NCBI GenBank assembly: GCA_963842125.1
Contig: CAWJFE010000005.1
Span: forward strand, 2,108,001-2,172,000
Source of the DNA: CAWCWK01 sp963842125
GTDB lineage: Bacteria > Pseudomonadota > Alphaproteobacteria > Rhizobiales > CAWCWK01
Direction: 5' to 3'
Length of the DNA stretch: 64,000 nt
Shown: positions 48,004 through 59,719 of the stretch, piece after piece
Layout: the number at the start of each line of letters is the position of its first letter
Position numbering within the stretch: position 1 is the first letter of the stretch
Position numbers and translations under genes: made by a program
Notes under the pieces: model-generated
What the model was told of the DNA's origin: nothing
The model's input: only the letters and a program-made list of their open reading frames with translations
Databases searched by the model: none

Positions 48004-48813
48004 CTAGGCGGCCGACGCGGAAGCCCTGGTGACCGAGGCGTCGGCCTCGGCGATATGAATGGCGATGCCCGCATCCTCCAGCATCGCGCGGTCCTCGTCG
48101 CGAAGCGCGGCATCGGTGATGAGCGTGTGGACGCGATCCAGCGGGCAGCAGATGAGGCTCGATCGACGGGCGAGCTTGTCGGACGTCACCATGACGACCA
48201 GTTCCTCGGCCTGCCCGATCAGCTTCTGCTCGGCGCGGATGATGAGAGGGTCGCCCTCCATCACGCCGAGCGGCCCCACCCCTTGCGCACCCATGAAGAA
48301 GCGCCGCGCGGCGAAGGTGCGCGTCGCGTCCTCGTCGAAGGGCGAGAGGATGATCTGCTGGTCGCGGTAGACGGTGCCGCCGGGCAGCGTGACCGTGTTG
48401 CGGCTCGTCTTCAGCAGCGTCTCGGCGATCGGCCAGGAATTGGTCATCACCGTGCAGCGGCGCGCGGCGAGGCCGTGCACCATCTGATAGGTCGTCGTGC
48501 CGCCGTTGATGATGATCGCGTCGCCATCCTCGCAAAGCGCCACGGCGGCATCCGCGATGGCGCGCTTGGCCGCGACGTTGACGCCTGAGTTGATGGCGTA
48601 GGGCCGCCCCACGAGCCCGCTCGACTGCGGCGGATGCAGCGCCTCGGCTCCGCCCCGCACGCGGCGCAGCCGGCCCTCGAGATGGAGGGTCGCGATGTCC
48701 CGCCGCACGGTCGCCTCCGAAGCGCCCGTCCAATCGACGATCTCCTGCACGGTCGCGACCGGGCGGTCCGACACTGCGCTCAGAATGATCCGATGGCGTT
48801 CGCGTTCATGCAT
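48004..48813 (-). CDS. rhaR: DeoR-family transcriptional regulator of rhamnose genes
   Basis: A 269-residue repressor. The N-terminal HTH is MHERERHRIILSAVSDRP, VQEIVDWTGASEATVRRDI and LEGRLRRVRGG, typical of DeoR. The C-terminal effector domain contains IIINGGTTTYQMVHGL and RFFMGAQGVG. Start at 48813 (MHERERHR). It heads the rhaRSTPQUK operon and is divergent from rhaD; it probably binds the shared region and is released by a rhamnose phosphate intermediate. It is the rhizobial RhaR, unlike the AraC-type enterobacterial one. Confidence 0.9.
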   Translation of the reverse strand: MHERERHRIILSAVSDRPVATVQEIVDWTGASEATVRRDIATLHLEGRLRRVRGGAEALHPPQSSGLVGRPYAINSGVNVAAKRAIADAAVALCEDGDAIIINGGTTTYQMVHGLAARRCTVMTNSWPIAETLLKTSRNTVTLPGGTVYRDQQIILSPFDEDATRTFAARRFFMGAQGVGPLGVMEGDPLIIRAEQKLIGQAEELVVMVTSDKLARRSSLICCPLDRVHTLITDAALRDEDRAMLEDAGIAIHIAEADASVTRASASAA

Positions 48814-48853
48814 GGTGCGAGACAAGCGCAAGCCCATGACACTGTCAAGCGTA

Positions 48854-48939
48854 TTCGATCATTTTCGATCACGCCGCGCCGCAGCATGATCGATCACGCA
48901 CGTTTCGAGTTGACGATGAGGCTTCGGAGCGCCTATCGC
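48854..48939 (+). promoter_or_regulatory. Candidate RhaR operators and rhaD promoter
   Basis: Two direct copies of TTCGATCA lie 10 bp apart (48854-48861 and 48864-48871), and a TGATCGATCA palindrome follows at 48887-48896. TTGACG at 48910-48915 and TATCGC at 48934-48939 (18-bp spacing) form a plausible promoter 32 bp before rhaD. TTCGA-type repeats are usual for DeoR regulators. Confidence 0.55.
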
Positions 48940-48971
48940 TGGAGCGACCCACGCCAGACCGGAAGCCCGAC

Positions 48972-51062
<2,091 letters not shown>

Positions 51063-51111
51063 CCCAGCCCCGGCTCCCGGCCGACAGCCCCGACGCACTG
51101 GAGACACGACC

Positions 51112-52401
51112 ATGACCCAGCCTCTCGATCCCCAGATCATCGCCGACGCCAACGCCCGCACGGCCAAGAACGACCAGGGCGACGCGGACGCCCTGCGCGA
51201 ACGGCTCCAGCGGCGCGGACTCGACGTCGATGCGGCGCTGACCGGGCTCGACGCGCTCGCCGTCGCACTCCCATCCTGGGGCACCGGCACGGGCGGCACC
51301 CGCTTCGCGCGCTTCCCGGGCAAGGGCGAGCCGCGTCATATCTTCGACAAGCTCGACGATTGCGCCGTCGTCCAGGCGCTCACCCGATCCGCACCGAGCG
51401 TCTCCCCACACTTCCCCTGGGACGTGACCGACGACTTGGCCGCCGTGCGCGAGCATGCCGATGCGCTCGGGCTCGCCTTCGACGCGGTCAACTCCAACAC
51501 CTTCCAGGACCAGCCCGGTCAGGTCCATTCCTACAAGTTCGGCTCCCTCACCCACACCGACCGGGCGGTGCGCGAGCAGGCGATCGCGCACAATGTCGAC
51601 TGCATCGAGAACGGCCGGGCGCTCGGCTCCAAGGCGCTGACGGTCTGGATTGGCGACGGCGCGAACTTTCCGGGCCAGTCCGACATGGCCCGCGCGTTCG
51701 AGCGCTATATCGGGTCCATGCGCGAGGTCTACGCCGCGCTGCCGGACGACTGGACGCTCTTCCTCGAGCACAAGATCTTCGAGCCGGCCTTCTACGCGAC
51801 CGTGATCCAGGACTGGGGATCGAGCTATCTCGCCGCCGCCGCGCTCGGCGACCAGGCGCAGTGCCTCGTCGATCTCGGCCATCATGCGCCCAACGTGAAC
51901 ATCGAGATGGTCGTCGCCCGGCTCGCTTTTGCCGGCAAGCTCGGCGGCTTCCACTTCAACGATTCGAAATATGGCGACGACGATCTCGATACCGGCGCCA
52001 TCGCGCCGTACCAACTCTTCCTCGTCTTCAACGAACTCGTCGAGGCACAGCGGCGCGATCCCGACTTCGCGCCCGCCTACATGCTCGACCAGTCGCACAA
52101 CGTCACCGACCCGATCGAGAGCCTCCTCTCCAGCACCATGGAGGTCCAGCGCGCCTATGTGCAGGCCCTCCTCGTCGATCGCGATGCTCTGGGGCGCTAT
52201 CAGGAGGCGAACGACGCGCTGATGGCGTCCCGCACGCTGAAGGCCGCCTTCACGACGGATGTCGAGCCGCTCCTCGCCCAGTGGCGCATCGCGAACGGCG
52301 GCGCAGCCGACCCGATCGCGGCCTATCGGGCATCAGACTATCGCGGCCAAGTCGCTGCCATCCGCCCGGAGGTGTCGGGCGCGGGCGGTGGCATCGTATG
52401 A
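51112..52401 (+). CDS. rhaI: L-rhamnose isomerase (rhizobial type)
   Basis: A 429-residue TIM-barrel isomerase of the rhizobial L-rhamnose catabolism type, related to xylose isomerase-like enzymes. Metal-binding segments: FLEHKIFEPAFYATV, LVDLGHHAPNVNIE and GFHFNDSKYGDDDLDTG. It begins 50 bp after rhaD and completes the pathway of isomerase, kinase, aldolase and dehydrogenase. Confidence 0.92.
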   Translation: MTQPLDPQIIADANARTAKNDQGDADALRERLQRRGLDVDAALTGLDALAVALPSWGTGTGGTRFARFPGKGEPRHIFDKLDDCAVVQALTRSAPSVSPHFPWDVTDDLAAVREHADALGLAFDAVNSNTFQDQPGQVHSYKFGSLTHTDRAVREQAIAHNVDCIENGRALGSKALTVWIGDGANFPGQSDMARAFERYIGSMREVYAALPDDWTLFLEHKIFEPAFYATVIQDWGSSYLAAAALGDQAQCLVDLGHHAPNVNIEMVVARLAFAGKLGGFHFNDSKYGDDDLDTGAIAPYQLFLVFNELVEAQRRDPDFAPAYMLDQSHNVTDPIESLLSSTMEVQRAYVQALLVDRDALGRYQEANDALMASRTLKAAFTTDVEPLLAQWRIANGGAADPIAAYRASDYRGQVAAIRPEVSGAGGGIV

Positions 52402-52497
52402 GGGCCGCCGCCCGCCTTTCCAATCACCCGCGGCGGGGGCTACGGTCCGGCGAATAGCACCGCGGGAGATGTCGCCCGCCCCCGAACCCGACACAGG

Positions 52498-53265
52498 ATG
52501 GATATGATGACCCACCAGACCACGCTCGAAGGCAAGGTGGCGATCGTGACGGGCGGCGGGCGAGACATCGGCCGAGCCTGCGCCGAGCGGCTGGCCGCAG
52601 ACGGCGCGGCGGTCGCGATCAACTACCACGCGAGCGCGGAGGGCGCCGAAGCCGCCGTCGCCGCGATCGAGAGTGCGGGCGGGCGGGCCTTCGCCATGCA
52701 GGGCGACATGACCGACCCCGATGCCGTCGCCGTGCTCGTGGAACGCACGGTGTCCGAGTTCGGCGGGCTCGACATCCTCGTCAACAACACGGGCGGCCTC
52801 GTCGCGCGGCGCGCGATCGCGGACATGTCGCTCGACCACTGGCGCACCGTGATGGACCTCAACCTCACCTCGGCCTTCCTTCTCATCAACGCGAGCCTCG
52901 CCCACCTGCGTCCCGGCGGCGCGATCGTGAATATCGCCAGCCAGGCCGGGCGCGACGGCGGAGGCGCGGGCGCCGCGGCCTATGCCGCCGCCAAAGGCGC
53001 CGTCATGACGCTCACCCGCGCGCTCGCCAAGGAGGTCGGGCCGGGCATTCGCGTCAACGGCGTCTGCCCCGGCATGATCGATACCGATTTCCACAACGTC
53101 TTCACCAAAACCGAGGTCCGCAGGACCGTGGCCGGCAACACGCCCCTGAAGCGCGAGGGCCAGCCGGAGGACGTCGCCGCCCTCGTTGCCTATCTCGCGT
53201 CCGGCGAAGCGGCTTTCCTGACGGGCACGAATATCGACATCAACGGCGGCACGCTCTTCTCCTGA
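52498..53265 (+). CDS. SDR family oxidoreductase
   Basis: A 255-residue classical SDR: TGGGRDIGRACAERLA, NNTGG, IVNIASQAGRDGGG, YAAAKGAVMTL. It resembles 3-oxoacyl-ACP reductase-like or sugar dehydrogenase SDRs. The substrate is unknown. ATG 52498, 52504 and 52507 are all possible starts. The gene lies between rhaI (97 bp) and the ADP-ribosylglycohydrolase gene (76 bp) on the same strand. Confidence 0.82.
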   Translation: MDMMTHQTTLEGKVAIVTGGGRDIGRACAERLAADGAAVAINYHASAEGAEAAVAAIESAGGRAFAMQGDMTDPDAVAVLVERTVSEFGGLDILVNNTGGLVARRAIADMSLDHWRTVMDLNLTSAFLLINASLAHLRPGGAIVNIASQAGRDGGGAGAAAYAAAKGAVMTLTRALAKEVGPGIRVNGVCPGMIDTDFHNVFTKTEVRRTVAGNTPLKREGQPEDVAALVAYLASGEAAFLTGTNIDINGGTLFS

Positions 53266-53341
53266 GGGGAGCGGGTGCGGCGGTTGTTCGCGCCCCGGGC
53301 GTCGTGGCATCGTCGGACGAAACCCACCGAGGAGAGCCACC

Positions 53342-54768
53342 ATGTCCGACGACACGTCGACGACACCCGAACCGTACAGGCCGCCTGGGAGCGCGCGCGC
53401 GACCTCTTTCGCAGCGCACGGCCGGTTGTCGTCGCCGAGGAGGATCAGGCCTGGGAGGAGGACGCCGCCGCGACGGGCGGGGCGGCCGATGCCGCGGCCA
53501 AGACGTTCTGGAAGAGCACCGTTCCAGGCTCCGGCGCGCCCGATTGCCTCGCCTTCGCCGCCGTCCAGTCGCTGGAGAACCAGGGCTTTCGCGTCGAGGG
53601 GGCCGAGCCGATCTTCGACGAGGGTCTGGCCGCGATCGAGGCAGACGACATGGAGCGGCTCCACGTCGCGCACATGCGCCTTTGGGCAGCGCTGCGGGCG
53701 GCCTGGCGGGCCGGGCGGGTGGAGGGCGTCGACCGGGGTCCGGTCTATTCCGAATGGTCCGAACTCGAGGCCGCCGTCTCCTGGCCGGACGACGTGCGCG
53801 TGCCCCTCGACGCCCATTTTGCGGCGCGCGTGCGGGCCGGCTGGTGGGGGCAGGTCGTCGGCGGCGCGGCCGGCACGGCGATCGAGGGCTATACGGCGGC
53901 GCAGCTGGCCGAGCGCTTCGGCGACTTTACCGACTATGTCCGTCCGCCCAACACCTATAATGACGACATCACCTACGAGATCGCCTTCCTCGAAGCGCTC
54001 AAGGAGACCGGCACGGCGCTGACGAGCGAAGCGGTGGCTGCGAAATGGGCGGCGATGGTGCCCTTCGCCTGGTCGGCCGAGGCGGTCGCGCTCACCAATC
54101 TCTCGCGCGGACACCTGCCGCCCGAGAGCGGCCGGCGCGACAACCCGTTCGACGAATGGATCGGCGCGCAGATGCGCGGTGCCGTCTGCGGCCTCGTCGC
54201 GCCCGGCCGCGCGCGGGAAGCCGCACGGCTCGCGTGGCTCGACGGCTGCATCTCCCACACCAGCAACGGCATTCTCGGCGAAGTCTTCAACGCCGTGCTG
54301 ACGGCCCGCGCCTTCGTGGAGACCGACGCGCGGACCCTCCTCGTCTCCGCAGTCGAGATGATCCCGGCCGAGACCGAATATGGCGGCGTCCTCCACCGCG
54401 CCCTCGCCGTCTGCCGCGCTTCCAACGACTGGCGCGAAGCGTGGGAGGTCTGCGATGCCGAACTCGTCCAGTACCACTGGATTCACGCCTATCCGAACGC
54501 GGCCGCCGAGGTCGTCGCGCTCTGGTTCGCCGACGGCGATTTCGACGAGACGCTGCGCATCTGCTGCGCGGCCGGCCACGACGTCGATTGCAACGCGGCG
54601 CAGATCCTCTGCGCCCTCGCCGTCATGAAGGGCGAGGGTGCCATCGCCCGGCGCTGGATCGATCCGCTCGGTCCCGACGTGATGACCTATATGCGCCGCC
54701 CGAAGCGAACCTCCGTCGACGCGCTGACGGCATCGACCGTGGCCGGCGCCCGCCACCTGGTGCGCTAG
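53342..54768 (+). CDS. ADP-ribosylglycohydrolase family protein, possible frame break near start
   Basis: A ~475-residue protein whose C-terminal two-thirds is an ADP-ribosyl-glycohydrolase fold (GWWGQVVGGAAGTAIEGY, TYNDDITYEIAFLEAL, SHTSNGILGEVFNA, GHDVDCNAAQILCAL). It usually binds two Mg ions. The canonical TDDT and GGDxDT motifs are altered to NDDI and GHDVDC. A well-placed GAGGAGAG precedes ATG 53342, which gives MSDDTSTTPEP, but the main frame is then joined only with a lost base near 53378 (continuing VQAAWERARDLFRS). Otherwise translation would start upstream in the 53275 frame. Probably co-transcribed with the nucleoside importer that follows. Confidence 0.8.
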
Positions 54769-54930
54769 GATGCGCATTCCGTGCCCCATATTGCATCACG
54801 CCCTGGCCAAGGCCAAAGCTTGTGCAGCGAGAGTACAGGCCGTAGCGTCAGGATCGATCCGCTACGCCGGTCCGCCCGGCGCCCCTTCTCCCGGACCGAG
54901 CCTCGCCCGGTCAAGACAGCAGGACCCGAC

Positions 54931-55986
54931 ATGACGAACCGCTCGACCTTCTCCGGCTTCGGCCTCGCGCTCTCGACCTTGCTGGCACTCGGCTCGGCCA
55001 CCACGACGGCGCAGTCGCAGGAGCCCCTGCGCGCCGCGCTCTTCCTCAACGGCACGCTCGGCGACAAGTCGTTCTTCGATTCGGCCGCGCGGGGCATGGA
55101 AAAGGCGATCGCGGAACTCGGCATCGAGGGGCGCATCGTCGAGGGTGGCTACGATCCGACCCGCTGGGAGAACGGCCTCGCGGACATCGCCGATAGCGGC
55201 GACTACGACGTCATCGTCACACAGACCTACGACATGACCGGCCCCGTACAGGAGCTCAGCCAGGACTATCCGGAGATCGATTTCATCATCCTCGACTCGG
55301 CCGTCGATTACGAAGCCTGCACCTGCGAGAACGTCTACTCCGCCGTCTTCCGCCAGAACGAGGGTTCCTACCTCGCCGGCGTGCTGGCGGCGCGGATGAT
55401 CGAGGACGGGATCGACGGCATCGCGCCCGACGCGGCGCTCGGCACGGTCGGCGGCATGGCGATCCCGGTCATCGACGACTTCATCACCGGCTTCGAGGCG
55501 GGTGCCCAATCGGTGCTGCCCGACATCACGCTGCTGCGGCAGTATACCAATTCCTTCTCCGACCCGGCGACCGGCAAGGAGATCGCGCAGGCCGAATTCA
55601 ACCAGGGCGCGGCCGTGGTGTTTCAGATCGCGGGCGCGTCCGGGCTGGGCGTCATCGAGGCGGCGGGCGAGGCCGAGGCCTATGTGATCGGCGTCGATTC
55701 CGATCAGGCGCTCATCTACGCCGACTCCAACCCGGACCTCGCGGCCCGGATCGTCACGTCGATGATGAAGAATGTCGACACCGTCGTCTTCCGGTCCCTG
55801 GAGCAGCGCGTCGCCGGCACGCTGCCGCTCGGCGAATCGGAGGCGCTCGGTCTATCAGAAGGCGGCGTCGGCCTCGCCATCAACGACTTCACCCGCGCCG
55901 TCGTGCCCGCCGCGATCCTGGAGGAGATCGAGACCGTGAGGGACGGCATCATCGCCGGCGACATCACGGTGCCAAGCGCGCTCTAA
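54931..55986 (+). CDS. BMP family ABC transporter substrate-binding protein
   Basis: A 351-residue periplasmic basic membrane protein (BMP/PnrA) lipoprotein-like binding protein. The signal peptide ends TTAQSQ (about residue 29). Core motifs: LFLNGTLGDKSFFDSAARGM, YDVIVTQTYDMTGPVQELS, FRQNEGSYLAGVLAARM and NQGAAVVFQIAGASGLG. The family binds purine nucleosides. ATG at 54931 starts the signal peptide. Confidence 0.9.
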   Translation: MTNRSTFSGFGLALSTLLALGSATTTAQSQEPLRAALFLNGTLGDKSFFDSAARGMEKAIAELGIEGRIVEGGYDPTRWENGLADIADSGDYDVIVTQTYDMTGPVQELSQDYPEIDFIILDSAVDYEACTCENVYSAVFRQNEGSYLAGVLAARMIEDGIDGIAPDAALGTVGGMAIPVIDDFITGFEAGAQSVLPDITLLRQYTNSFSDPATGKEIAQAEFNQGAAVVFQIAGASGLGVIEAAGEAEAYVIGVDSDQALIYADSNPDLAARIVTSMMKNVDTVVFRSLEQRVAGTLPLGESEALGLSEGGVGLAINDFTRAVVPAAILEEIETVRDGIIAGDITVPSAL

Positions 55987-56000
55987 GGCCCGGACACGGC

Positions 56001-57618
56001 GTGGGATCCATCGAGGACGAGGGCGCCGCGCCCGTCATCGCGGAACTGCGCGGCATCACCAAGCGATACGGCAACGGCATCGTCGCCAATGACGACGTGT
56101 CGCTGCGCATCCGTGCAGGCCGCGTTCACGCCATCGTGGGAGAGAACGGCGCCGGCAAGTCGACGGTGATGAAGATCCTCTTCGGGCTGGAGACGCCGAC
56201 GGCAGGGCGCGTGTTCCTCGACGGAGCGCCCGTCGCGTTCGATGGACCGCAGGCCGCCGATCGCGGCCGGCATCGGCCTCGTCGCCCAGCATTTCGCGGG
56301 CGTGCCCTCCTTCACGGTCGCGCAGAACGTCGTCCTCGGCCAGGAGCCGCGGATAGGCGGGCGATCCGGCGAGCGGCAACCGGAGCGCGGATGGCGGCTG
56401 GACGATCGGCGGGCCGAAGCCACCGTCGAAGCGCTGGGCATCCGCTACGGTCTCGCGGTCGATCCGGCGGCGCGGCTCGACACGCTGCCGGTCGGCGTGC
56501 GCCAGCGTGTCGAGATTCTCAAGATGCTCTACCGCGAGACCCGTCTCCTCCTCCTCGACGAGCCGACCGCCGTGCTGACGGCGCAGGAAACCGACACCCT
56601 CTTCGCCGCCGTGCGCGATCTCGTGGCGGCGGGGATCACGGTCGTCCTCATCACCCACAAGCTGCACGAGGTGGAAGCGCTGGCAGACCATGTCACCGTG
56701 CTGAGGGCCGGCCGCGTCGTTGGCGATGCGCCGATCTCGGACATGTCGCGCGACGAGATGGCCCGCCTGATGGTCGGCCGCGATGTGCCCGCGCCCATCT
56801 TCGCCCGCGCCACACCGCCGCCGACGCCGCCCTGCCTCGAGGCCGACGCCGTCACGCTGACCGGCGAAGGCGGACGGGCGATCGTCGATCGGGTGAGCCT
56901 CAGCGTCGCGCCGGGCGAGATCGTCGGCATAGCCGGCGTCGAGGGCAACGGGCAGACCGAGCTTGCGCAGATCATGGCCGGCCAGCGCGCGCCGAGCACG
57001 GGCGAAGTCCGCATCGGCGGCGAGGCCTATGGCGGGCGGGGCGTGCGCTCGGCTCGCGAACTCGGCATCGCCTTCGTGCCCGAGGACCGGCTGCGCGAAG
57101 GCCTCGCCGCCGAGATGACCATCGCCGACAACGTCATCGCCAACGGCTACCGCCGCCCGCCCCTCTCGCGCTGGGGCCTCCTCAGGCGCGGGCGGATCGA
57201 GGCGATGGCGCGCGCGCTCATCGCCCGCTTTCAGGTTGCGGCGCCCGGCCCGCGCACGCCGATCAAGGCGCTGTCGGGCGGCAACATGCAAAAGGTGTTG
57301 GTCGGCCGCGAGATCGAGGCACGGCCCCGCGCCCTCATCGTCAGCCAGCCGACGCGCGGCGTCGACATCGCCGCCGCCGCCTTCCTGCGCGGCGAGATCG
57401 TCGCGCTGCGAGACGCGGGCTGCGGCATCCTTCTCGTCTCGGCCGATCTCGACGAGGTGCTCGAACTCGCCGACCGCATCCTCGTCCTCTATCACGGGCG
57501 CATCGTCGCGGAGATACCCGCCGACAGCGCAGGGCCGCACGAGATCGGCGCCTATATGCTGACGGGCGAGGCCGCAGGCGCGAATGGATCCTTCGAAGCC
57601 ACCGAGGTGGCGGCATGA
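56001..57618 (+). CDS. Nucleoside ABC transporter ATP-binding protein (double ABC), one frame break
   Basis: A ~540-residue ATPase of the CUT2-like/nucleoside type. Domain 1 has Walker A AIVGENGAGKSTVMK, then, after a phase shift at about 56262, IAAGIGLVAQHF, LPVGVRQRVEILKML and LLLLDEPTAVLT. Domain 2 has GIAGVEGNGQTELAQIM and LSGGNMQKVLVGREI. Removing one C near GCCGCCGATCG restores the frame. It starts with GTG (56001) 14 bp after the binding-protein stop. Its stop overlaps the next permease (ATGA). Confidence 0.9.
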
Positions 57619-58736
57619 CGGTGCGGGCGTCGCCGGCGCTGCGCGAGATCGCCCGCGTCCTCCTCGCCGTAGCCGCGGCGCTCCTCGTCGGCTTCCTCCT
57701 CACGCTCGCGATCAGCGATGCACCGCTGGCCGCCTACCACGCCCTCCTGACAGGCGGCCTGCCGACGATCACCTGGGAGGATGGCGGCTTCGCGATCTCG
57801 CGCGTGCGTCGCCTCGGTGCGGTCTTGGAGGACGCGACGACGCTGATGCTGGTCGGCCTCGCCGTCGCGATCCCTTTCCGCGCCCGGCAGTTCTCGCTCG
57901 GCGCCGATGGGCAGCTCTTCGTCGGCGCACTCACGGCAGCGGCCATCAGCACGGCGCTATCGGGCCCGAGCCTCATCGTCATTCCGGCTGCGTGCCTCGC
58001 CGCGATGACAACAGCCTTTCTCTACGGTCTCCTGGCGGGCGTACTGAAGGCGCGCTTCGGGGCCAACGAGATCGTCGTCACGTTAATGCTTAACACGATC
58101 GCCGTGCAGGCCTTTCGCGTCATCATCCAGCATCTGCTGCGCGAACCCGGCAGCCCGCGCCTCTCCGCCCCCCGTCTGCCGGATGCGGCGATGTTGGAGC
58201 CGCTTCTCGCTCGCACCGACGTGACGATGATGCTCTTCGTCGCCATCGCCGTCTGCCTTCTCGCCTGGGGCTTTCTGGAGCGCACCACGCTCGGCTACGA
58301 GCTGCGCGCCGTCGGCGAGAACGAGGCCTTCGCCGCGCAGGCCGGCATCCCCGTCGGGCGATCGATCATGCTGTCCTTCGCGATCGGCGGTGCGTTTGCC
58401 GGTCTCGCCGGCTTTCACCTCTCCAACGCGCTCCTCAATCCGCTGCCCGCCATGCTGCCGCCAGGCCTCGGCTTCGAGGGGATCGTCGTGGCGCTCCTGG
58501 CGCGGAACGATCCGCGCGGCATCGTCGTCGCGGCGCTCGGTTACGCCTATCTGCGCGTCGGGGCGCAGGCCATGGAGCGCTCCACCGACGTCTCGCGCGA
58601 GATGATCCTCGTCGTCCAGGCTCTCATGATCCTCTTCGTCGTCTCCGACCGGCTGCTGCCCGCGCTCGCCGGCCTGCGGCGCCGCATGACGGCACGGTGG
58701 CGCGGGCCGGGTGCCGCACCCGCCGGTCCATCATGA
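57615..58736 (+). CDS. Nucleoside ABC transporter permease
   Basis: A 373-residue permease of the branched-chain/nucleoside (BPD_transp_2) type. Multiple helices are visible, with FGANEIVVTLMLNTIAVQAF and GYELRAVGENEAFAAQAGI, the typical NupB/YufP signature. It overlaps both neighbours by four bases. Confidence 0.9.
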   Translation: MTVRASPALREIARVLLAVAAALLVGFLLTLAISDAPLAAYHALLTGGLPTITWEDGGFAISRVRRLGAVLEDATTLMLVGLAVAIPFRARQFSLGADGQLFVGALTAAAISTALSGPSLIVIPAACLAAMTTAFLYGLLAGVLKARFGANEIVVTLMLNTIAVQAFRVIIQHLLREPGSPRLSAPRLPDAAMLEPLLARTDVTMMLFVAIAVCLLAWGFLERTTLGYELRAVGENEAFAAQAGIPVGRSIMLSFAIGGAFAGLAGFHLSNALLNPLPAMLPPGLGFEGIVVALLARNDPRGIVVAALGYAYLRVGAQAMERSTDVSREMILVVQALMILFVVSDRLLPALAGLRRRMTARWRGPGAAPAGPS

Positions 58737-59704
58737 GCGGTTGGGGCGCCGAGGTGCTGACCGTCCTCGCCTTCGCCGCCGCCCTTGTCGGCGCGGTGTT
58801 GCGGGCCGCGACGCCGCTCGTCTTCGCGAGCCTGGGCGGCCTCGTTTCCGACAGGGCGGGCACGGTCAATATCGCGCTCGAGGGCATCATGCTCGTCGCG
58901 GCTTTCTTCGGCGTCATCGCAGCCGCCTTCGCCGCCGCCTGGATGCCCGGTCTGCCGGTCTGGCTCTACCCGTGGATCGGCTGCGCGGCGGGCGTCGTCG
59001 CGGGGGCGCTCCTGGGCCTGCTCCTAGCGGTCTTTCATCTGGAGCTCGGCGCCGACCTCATCGTCGCCGGCGTCGGCATGAACATCCTCGCCTCCGGCCT
59101 GACAGTGTTGCTGATGGCGGCGCTCATCGGCGACAAGGGCTCGACATCGACGCTCGCAAGCTATCCGCTGCCCAATATCGTATGGCCCTTCGCGCAAGGC
59201 GTGCCCTTCGTCGAATCGATCGTTAACGGCGATGGCGGGCGGGGCCACCACGTGCTCACCTATGTCGCCTTCGCCGCCACGGCGCTCGTCGCCTGGGTCT
59301 TCTATCGCACCCCGTTCGGCCTGCGGCTGCGGGCGGTGGGAGAGAGCCCCGTCGCGGCGCGACAGGTCGGCGTTTCGGTGCCCCGGATGCAATATTACGC
59401 GCTCGGTCTCAGCGGCGTACTGGCCGGCCTCGGCGGCGTCTTCCTCAGCATGGGCTACCTGACCTTCTTCCAGGCCGACATGACGGCTGGCCGAGGCTAT
59501 CTCGCGCTCGCCATCGTCTATCTCGGCGCACGGCGCCCCCTCGGTACGGCGGTGGCGGCCCTCGCCTTCGGCGCCTTCGCCGTCATGGCGGCGCAACTTG
59601 GCTACTTCGCCATCCCGAGCCCGATCGTGCTGATGATTCCGCCGCTCGTGACCATCCTCGCCCTCGTCGTCTTCGCGCACCGGGGGCGCCGCTCGCAGAT
59701 CTGA
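58733..59704 (+). CDS. Nucleoside ABC transporter permease
   Basis: A 323-residue second permease (YufQ/NupC-like). Segments FASLGGLVSDRAGTVNIALEG, LGADLIVAGVGMNILASGL and GLRLRAVGESPVAARQVGV are diagnostic. It overlaps the previous gene by ATGA and converges with dgcA, 15 bp between stops. Confidence 0.9.
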   Translation: MSGWGAEVLTVLAFAAALVGAVLRAATPLVFASLGGLVSDRAGTVNIALEGIMLVAAFFGVIAAAFAAAWMPGLPVWLYPWIGCAAGVVAGALLGLLLAVFHLELGADLIVAGVGMNILASGLTVLLMAALIGDKGSTSTLASYPLPNIVWPFAQGVPFVESIVNGDGGRGHHVLTYVAFAATALVAWVFYRTPFGLRLRAVGESPVAARQVGVSVPRMQYYALGLSGVLAGLGGVFLSMGYLTFFQADMTAGRGYLALAIVYLGARRPLGTAVAALAFGAFAVMAAQLGYFAIPSPIVLMIPPLVTILALVVFAHRGRRSQI

Positions 59705-59719
59705 GCGGCGACGTGTGCC

